A stretch of DNA of 16,679 nt from Cypionkella sp. GTDB taxonomy: Bacteria; Pseudomonadota; Alphaproteobacteria; Rhodobacterales; Rhodobacteraceae. Shown here piece by piece: positions 13,569 to 16,679 of the stretch. The notes under the pieces are model-generated. The model was given only the letters and a program-made list of their open reading frames with translations. It did not search any database and had not been told where the DNA came from. The translations under genes and the position numbers were made by a program. Location of the stretch: NCBI GenBank assembly GCA_023255415.1, contig JALRIN010000024.1:31082-47760 (forward strand), given 5' to 3'. The number at the start of each line of letters is the position of its first letter. Position 1 is the first letter of the stretch.

Positions 13569-14812
13569 ACTCTGGCGGGGTCGCGGTGCCAAATCCGAAA
13601 GCCCCTTCGCGCCATGCGATTACATTTGTCCTGATCAGCGTTTTGCTGGATGTGGTGGGCTTTGGCCTGATCATTCCGGTCTTGCCGCAGTTGATCGAAG
13701 AGGTCGGTGGACTGGGGCTGGCGGATGCGGCAAAAATTGGCGGCTGGATGTTCTTTGTCTTTTCGGTCGCACAATTTGTCTGCAGCCCGCTGATGGGCAA
13801 TCTGAGTGATCGGTTTGGCCGCAGGCCGCTGCTGTTGTTGGCGATTGCAGGGCTTGGGCTGGACAATCTGCTGCAAGCGCTGGCCCCCAGCCTGTTTTGG
13901 CTGTTTGTGGGGCGGGTGATTGCGGGGGTTTGCGGGTCAAGTTGGGTGATTGCCAATGCCTTTATCACCGATGTCACCGCCCCCGAAGCGCGGGCCAAGT
14001 ATTTTGGCCTCTTGGGTGCCTGTTTTGGCTTAGGCTTTGTAATTGGTCCGGCGATTGGGGGGCTTTTGGGTGCCTTTGGGCCGCGGGTGCCGTTTTATGT
14101 TGCGGCGGTGATTTCGGGGCTGAATCTGATCTATGGCTGGTTTGTGCTGCCCGAAACCCTTGCGCGCGAAAACCGGCGCGCCTTTCTTTGGCGCAGATCA
14201 AACCCCTTTGGCGCTTTTGCGGTGTTTCGCAGCTATAAGGGCGTGCTGCCGATGTGTGCGGTGCTGTTTGTCTATATGTTCTGCACCGCGATTTATCCCG
14301 CGATCTGGCCGTTTTGGGGCATGACGAAATTCGGCTGGTCGACGGCGATGGTGGGGGTGTCGCTGGCGCTGTTTGGCATCGTGATGGCGGTGTTTCAGGG
14401 CGGTTTGGCCGGGCCTGCGGCGGCGCGCTTTGGCGAGCGCAGGATGGTGCTTTTGGGGCTGATCACCGGTGTTTTCGGGCTTTTGGGTTACGGCTTTGCT
14501 TGGGGATTGCTGCCGGTGGTGGTCTTGATGGTGCTGCACGGGCCCGAAGGTTTTGTGCATCCGATGCTGGTGGCGATGATGACCAAGAACGTGCCTGCCG
14601 ATGCCCAAGGCGAATTGCAAGGCGGGATCGCGGCGATCATGAGCGTGGCCATGCTGACCGGCACGGTGTTTTTTAGCCAAAGCTTTGGCTATTTTGCCGC
14701 CAAAGGTGGCAGGTTTGCCGCCGATATTCCGTTCTTTATGGCCGCCTTCGTCTGTGCCATAGCTTTGGCAATGTTTGTGCTGCTGCTGCGATCCGAGGAG
14801 AAAAAGCCATGA
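13565..14812 (+). CDS. Tet-type MFS transporter
   Basis: Major facilitator superfamily transporter of 415 residues with about 12 membrane helices, of the drug:H+ antiporter-1 (TCR/Tet) group. Helix 1 reads LLDVVGFGLIIPVLPQL with the membrane-embedded Asp29 typical of Tet-class antiporters. Motif A between helices 2 and 3 is GNLSDRFGRRP (78-88). Helix 4 carries GRVIAG, and FGLGFVIGPAIGGLLG in helix 5 matches the antiporter motif C (GxxxGPxxGG). A short cytoplasmic loop (about 195-215, ENRRAFLWRRSNPF) joins the halves. It sits in the inner membrane and probably exports a small molecule. The start ATG overlaps the phosphatase stop and its own stop overlaps the aminotransferase start, so all three are on one message. 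Resistance cannot be concluded from sequence, because many chromosomal Rhodobacterales have such proteins. Confidence 0.9.
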   Translation: MNSGGVAVPNPKAPSRHAITFVLISVLLDVVGFGLIIPVLPQLIEEVGGLGLADAAKIGGWMFFVFSVAQFVCSPLMGNLSDRFGRRPLLLLAIAGLGLDNLLQALAPSLFWLFVGRVIAGVCGSSWVIANAFITDVTAPEARAKYFGLLGACFGLGFVIGPAIGGLLGAFGPRVPFYVAAVISGLNLIYGWFVLPETLARENRRAFLWRRSNPFGAFAVFRSYKGVLPMCAVLFVYMFCTAIYPAIWPFWGMTKFGWSTAMVGVSLALFGIVMAVFQGGLAGPAAARFGERRMVLLGLITGVFGLLGYGFAWGLLPVVVLMVLHGPEGFVHPMLVAMMTKNVPADAQGELQGGIAAIMSVAMLTGTVFFSQSFGYFAAKGGRFAADIPFFMAAFVCAIALAMFVLLLRSEEKKP

Positions 14813-16044
14813 CCCAAACCCGTTTTACCGGCAGTTTCACCCAGCAAGAACCGATCCCCGAGGAAGGCATCGCCGCCGCCTTGGCGGTTTTGCAGCATGG
14901 CCGTTTGCACCGCTATAATGTGGTCGCGGGCGAAGTGGCAGAGGCTGCGCTGTTGGAGGAAGAATTCGCAGCCCAGACCGGCGCGCGCTATTGCCTTGCG
15001 GTGGCCTCGGGGGGCTATGCCTTGGGCTGTGCCTTGCGCGCCTTGGGGGTGCAGGCGGGGGATGCAGTTTTGACCAATGCTTTCACGCTTGCACCAGTGC
15101 CGGGGGCGATTGCGGCCTTGGGCGCGCGGCCGATCTTTGTCGAGGTAACCGAAGATTTGGTGCTGGATTTCGCCGATCTGGAGGCAAAGGCTGTCGCCAG
15201 CGGCGCGCGGGTCTTGATGCTAAGCCATATGCGCGGGCATCTGTGTGATATGGAGGCGCTGGGAACGCTTTGCGCGCGGCTGGGGCTGCAAATCGTCGAG
15301 GATTGCGCCCATACCATGGGGGCAGCTTGGAAGGGCGTGCCTTCGGGGCGGCAGGGCGTGATCGGCTGTTATTCGATGCAGACCTACAAGCATCTCAATG
15401 CAGGCGAGGGCGGCTTGCTGGTTTCGGATGATGCCGAGGTGATGGCACGCGCGGTGCTGTTGTCGGGGTCTTATATGCTTTACGGCGCGCATCGCGCCGC
15501 CCCCAGTGCCGAGGTCTTCGAGCGGGTGCGCATGCAGGTGCCGAATGTCTCGGGGCGGATGGACAATCTGCGCGCGGCGATTTTGCGGCCGCAACTGCGG
15601 CTGCTGGCCGACCGGGTGGCGCGCTGGAACGCGCGCTATCAAAGGCTCGAGGCAGGCTTGCAGGGCGTGGCGGGTTTGCGCTTGGTGCAAAGGCCTGCCG
15701 AGGAAAGCTATGTCGGATCCTCGTTTCAGTTTTTGTTGCCCGATTGGTCGGCTGCCCGCATCGGTGCGTTTTTGACCCGCACCTTGGCGCGCGGCGTCGA
15801 GTTGAAATGGTTTGGCGCGCCAAATCCGGTGGCCTTTACCAGCCGCTATGATCACTGGCATTATGCCAGCGCCCAAGTGCTGCCGCAGACCGATCGCATC
15901 TTGGCGGGGCTGGTCGATATGCGGGTGCCTTTGACTTTTAGCCTGCAAGACTGCGACCTGATTGCCCAGATCATCCGCGCCGAAGCGCTGGCGGTGGGGC
16001 AGGGGCCAGAGCCAGAGGCGGCAGAACTGCCGGTTATTCAATAG
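14809..16044 (+). CDS. DegT/DnrJ/EryC1/StrS-family PLP aminotransferase
   Basis: PLP-dependent aminotransferase of the sugar-aminotransferase family, 411 residues, fold type I, cytosolic. The PLP lysine is Lys194 in YSMQTYKHLNAGEGG, the family signature. The acid that contacts the PLP ring nitrogen is in VEDCAHTMGA (Asp165, His168). Near the start, SGGYALGCALRALG is the phosphate-binding loop, and NAFTLAPVPGAIAALGARPIFVEV follows the usual pattern. Members act on keto-sugar nucleotides during synthesis of amino sugars for O-antigen, capsule or antibiotics, and some on cyclitols. No other sugar-nucleotide gene is nearby, so the substrate is open. The start ATG overlaps the MFS stop (ATGA), with GAGGAG a few bases upstream. 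The C-terminal tail after about 390 is acidic and Pro-rich, probably disordered. Confidence 0.9.
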   Translation: MTQTRFTGSFTQQEPIPEEGIAAALAVLQHGRLHRYNVVAGEVAEAALLEEEFAAQTGARYCLAVASGGYALGCALRALGVQAGDAVLTNAFTLAPVPGAIAALGARPIFVEVTEDLVLDFADLEAKAVASGARVLMLSHMRGHLCDMEALGTLCARLGLQIVEDCAHTMGAAWKGVPSGRQGVIGCYSMQTYKHLNAGEGGLLVSDDAEVMARAVLLSGSYMLYGAHRAAPSAEVFERVRMQVPNVSGRMDNLRAAILRPQLRLLADRVARWNARYQRLEAGLQGVAGLRLVQRPAEESYVGSSFQFLLPDWSAARIGAFLTRTLARGVELKWFGAPNPVAFTSRYDHWHYASAQVLPQTDRILAGLVDMRVPLTFSLQDCDLIAQIIRAEALAVGQGPEPEAAELPVIQ

Positions 16045-16204
16045 CCGCGTCTGAGGCAGCGTCGGGCAGAAAAGAATCTGTTACCGATCAATAGCCTTGC
16101 CCAGATGCACGCCGCCTAAATCCGCGCCCAGACGCCTGATTGTCCGGCACAAAGCCCGCTCTAGCGCGGCGCTTGCCGACGACAAGCCTAGAATTCGACA
16201 AATC

Positions 16205-16219
16205 CAGTTGCTGCAACTG
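16205..16219. promoter_or_regulatory. perfect palindrome, possible operator
   Basis: CAGTTGC-T-GCAACTG is a 7+1+7 perfect inverted repeat. It ends 22 bases upstream of the weak TTGACC box and about 115 bases before nuoA. Size and symmetry suit a dimeric regulator. I do not recognise the factor, and it is not an FNR-type site (TTGAT-N4-ATCAA). Confidence 0.4.
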
Positions 16220-16323
16220 CATCTTTTCACGCGACCTTTAGTTGACCCCGCGCGGGCCGAAGGATAAACGAAGCGCAAGTAAGCGCAGAGGCTATGTTGC
16301 TTTGGGCGCATAATCGTAAGCAG

Positions 16324-16329
16324 AAGGAG
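16324..16329 (+). promoter_or_regulatory. ribosome binding site of nuoA
   Basis: AAGGAG lies 6 bases before the GTG at 16336. It fixes this GTG as the start, as no ATG is present at the N-terminal edge of the conserved NuoA sequence. Confidence 0.85.
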
Positions 16330-16335
16330 CTTCTC

Positions 16336-16679
16336 GTGGACCATCTTCTCCGTGAGTATCTGCCGATCCTGATTCTTCTCGCTATTGCTGTTGGCCTTGG
16401 CCTTGTGCTGATCTTGGCTGCCGCTGTGATCGCGGTGCGCAATCCCGATCCGGAAAAAGTCTCGGCCTATGAGTGCGGCTTTAACGCCTTTGACGATGCG
16501 CGGATGAAGTTTGACGTGCGGTTCTATCTGGTGTCGATCCTTTTCATCATCTTTGACCTAGAGGTCGCCTTCCTGTTCCCTTGGGCCGTGGCCTTTGGAC
16601 AGATCAGCATGGTGGGTTTTTGGTCGATGATGGTGTTTTTGACCGTGCTGACAGTAGGCTTTGCCTATGAGTGGAAGAA
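16336..16679 (+). CDS. nuoA: NADH-quinone oxidoreductase subunit A, 3' end missing
   Basis: Small membrane subunit of respiratory complex I, at the junction of the peripheral and membrane arms in the inner membrane. The gene starts with GTG and leaves the window after 114 complete codons, so only a few residues are missing (the family is about 120-125). The N-terminus DHLLREYLPILILLAIAVG is the first of three membrane helices. The conserved loop ends YECGFNAFDDARMKFDVRFY, with the Cys that is exposed in the deactive form of complex I and the quinone-side acids. FIIFDLEVAFLFPWA is the diagnostic block of helix 2, with Glu in the membrane. VFLTVLTVGFAYEWK is helix 3. It has its own strong SD and 291 bases of leader, so it should be the first gene of the nuo operon. 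Confidence 0.96.
   Translation, partial: MDHLLREYLPILILLAIAVGLGLVLILAAAVIAVRNPDPEKVSAYECGFNAFDDARMKFDVRFYLVSILFIIFDLEVAFLFPWAVAFGQISMVGFWSMMVFLTVLTVGFAYEWK

Larger units (their letters stand above)
16045..16335. promoter_or_regulatory. non-coding region upstream of nuoA
   Basis: I see no credible gene, tRNA or T-tailed terminator here. It contains a perfect palindrome at 16205-16219 and two smaller inverted repeats, TTGT-N5-ACAA (16140-16152) and GCTTG-N7-CAAGC (16171-16187). A weak promoter-like pair is TTGACC (16242-16247) with GATAAA (16263-16268, spacing 15, short). The nuo operon promoter is expected in this stretch because the upstream gene belongs to another pathway. Confidence 0.5.

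Noticed and set aside
13565..14812. Tetracycline resistance gene
   Set aside because: It has the Tet-like MFS signatures, but no tetR-type regulator or mobile context. Chromosomal homologues of unknown substrate are common.
16081..16344. 87-codon open frame on the minus strand before nuoA
   Set aside because: It runs over the nuoA SD and start, has no family character, and its codon use differs from the neighbours.
1..16679. Mobile element, prophage, CRISPR or defence system
   Set aside because: No transposase, integrase, phage, Cas, toxin-antitoxin or restriction gene is seen, nor spaced repeat arrays or a tRNA with an attachment site. Composition looks even throughout.

Overview
The window looks like ordinary chromosomal DNA from an alphaproteobacterium of the Rhodobacterales (Rhodobacteraceae). 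This rests on GC-rich coding sequence with strong third-position GC bias, an alphaproteobacterial-type NuoA, the character of the GlmU and MoaA proteins, and an AT-to-GC intergenic motif (1966-1984) that I remember as common in this order. I see no phage, insertion sequence, CRISPR array, rRNA or tRNA.

Layout. At 1-1948 (+) is the end of an ArgE-type deacetylase, overlapped by a DAO-family FAD oxidoreductase. At 2051-5704 (+) is a short Hsp70-like (YegD-type) ATPase followed by two tandem paralogous M20D amidohydrolases, closed by a strong nested hairpin terminator. At 5883-7417 (+) an exported rhodanese-like protein is translationally coupled to a membrane-anchored LysM protein. moaA (-) abuts this pair end to end, with no spacer. 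A small lipoprotein gene (+) diverges from moaA. At 8962-12809 (-) is the run glmU-glmS-alkD, with stop and start codons touching or overlapping. At 12894-16044 (+), divergent from glmU, is a second tightly coupled run: a HAD phosphatase (Gph-like), a Tet-type MFS transporter and a DegT/DnrJ aminotransferase. A 291-bp non-coding stretch with a perfect 7+1+7 palindrome precedes the start of nuoA, which runs off the window.

How the genes work together. GlmU and GlmS supply UDP-GlcNAc for cell wall and LPS, and an AlkD-like DNA repair protein rides on their message. The ArgE/FAD-oxidoreductase and M20D groups point to uptake or salvage of N-acylated amino-acid derivatives, but the substrates cannot be read from sequence. 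MoaA starts molybdopterin synthesis. NuoA opens the complex I operon.

I found no clearly new multi-gene system. The best leads are small. They are a hairpin that could hide the Shine-Dalgarno of the Hsp70-like gene, the asymmetrically diverged amidohydrolase pair, the exported rhodanese/LysM couple and the palindrome upstream of nuoA.
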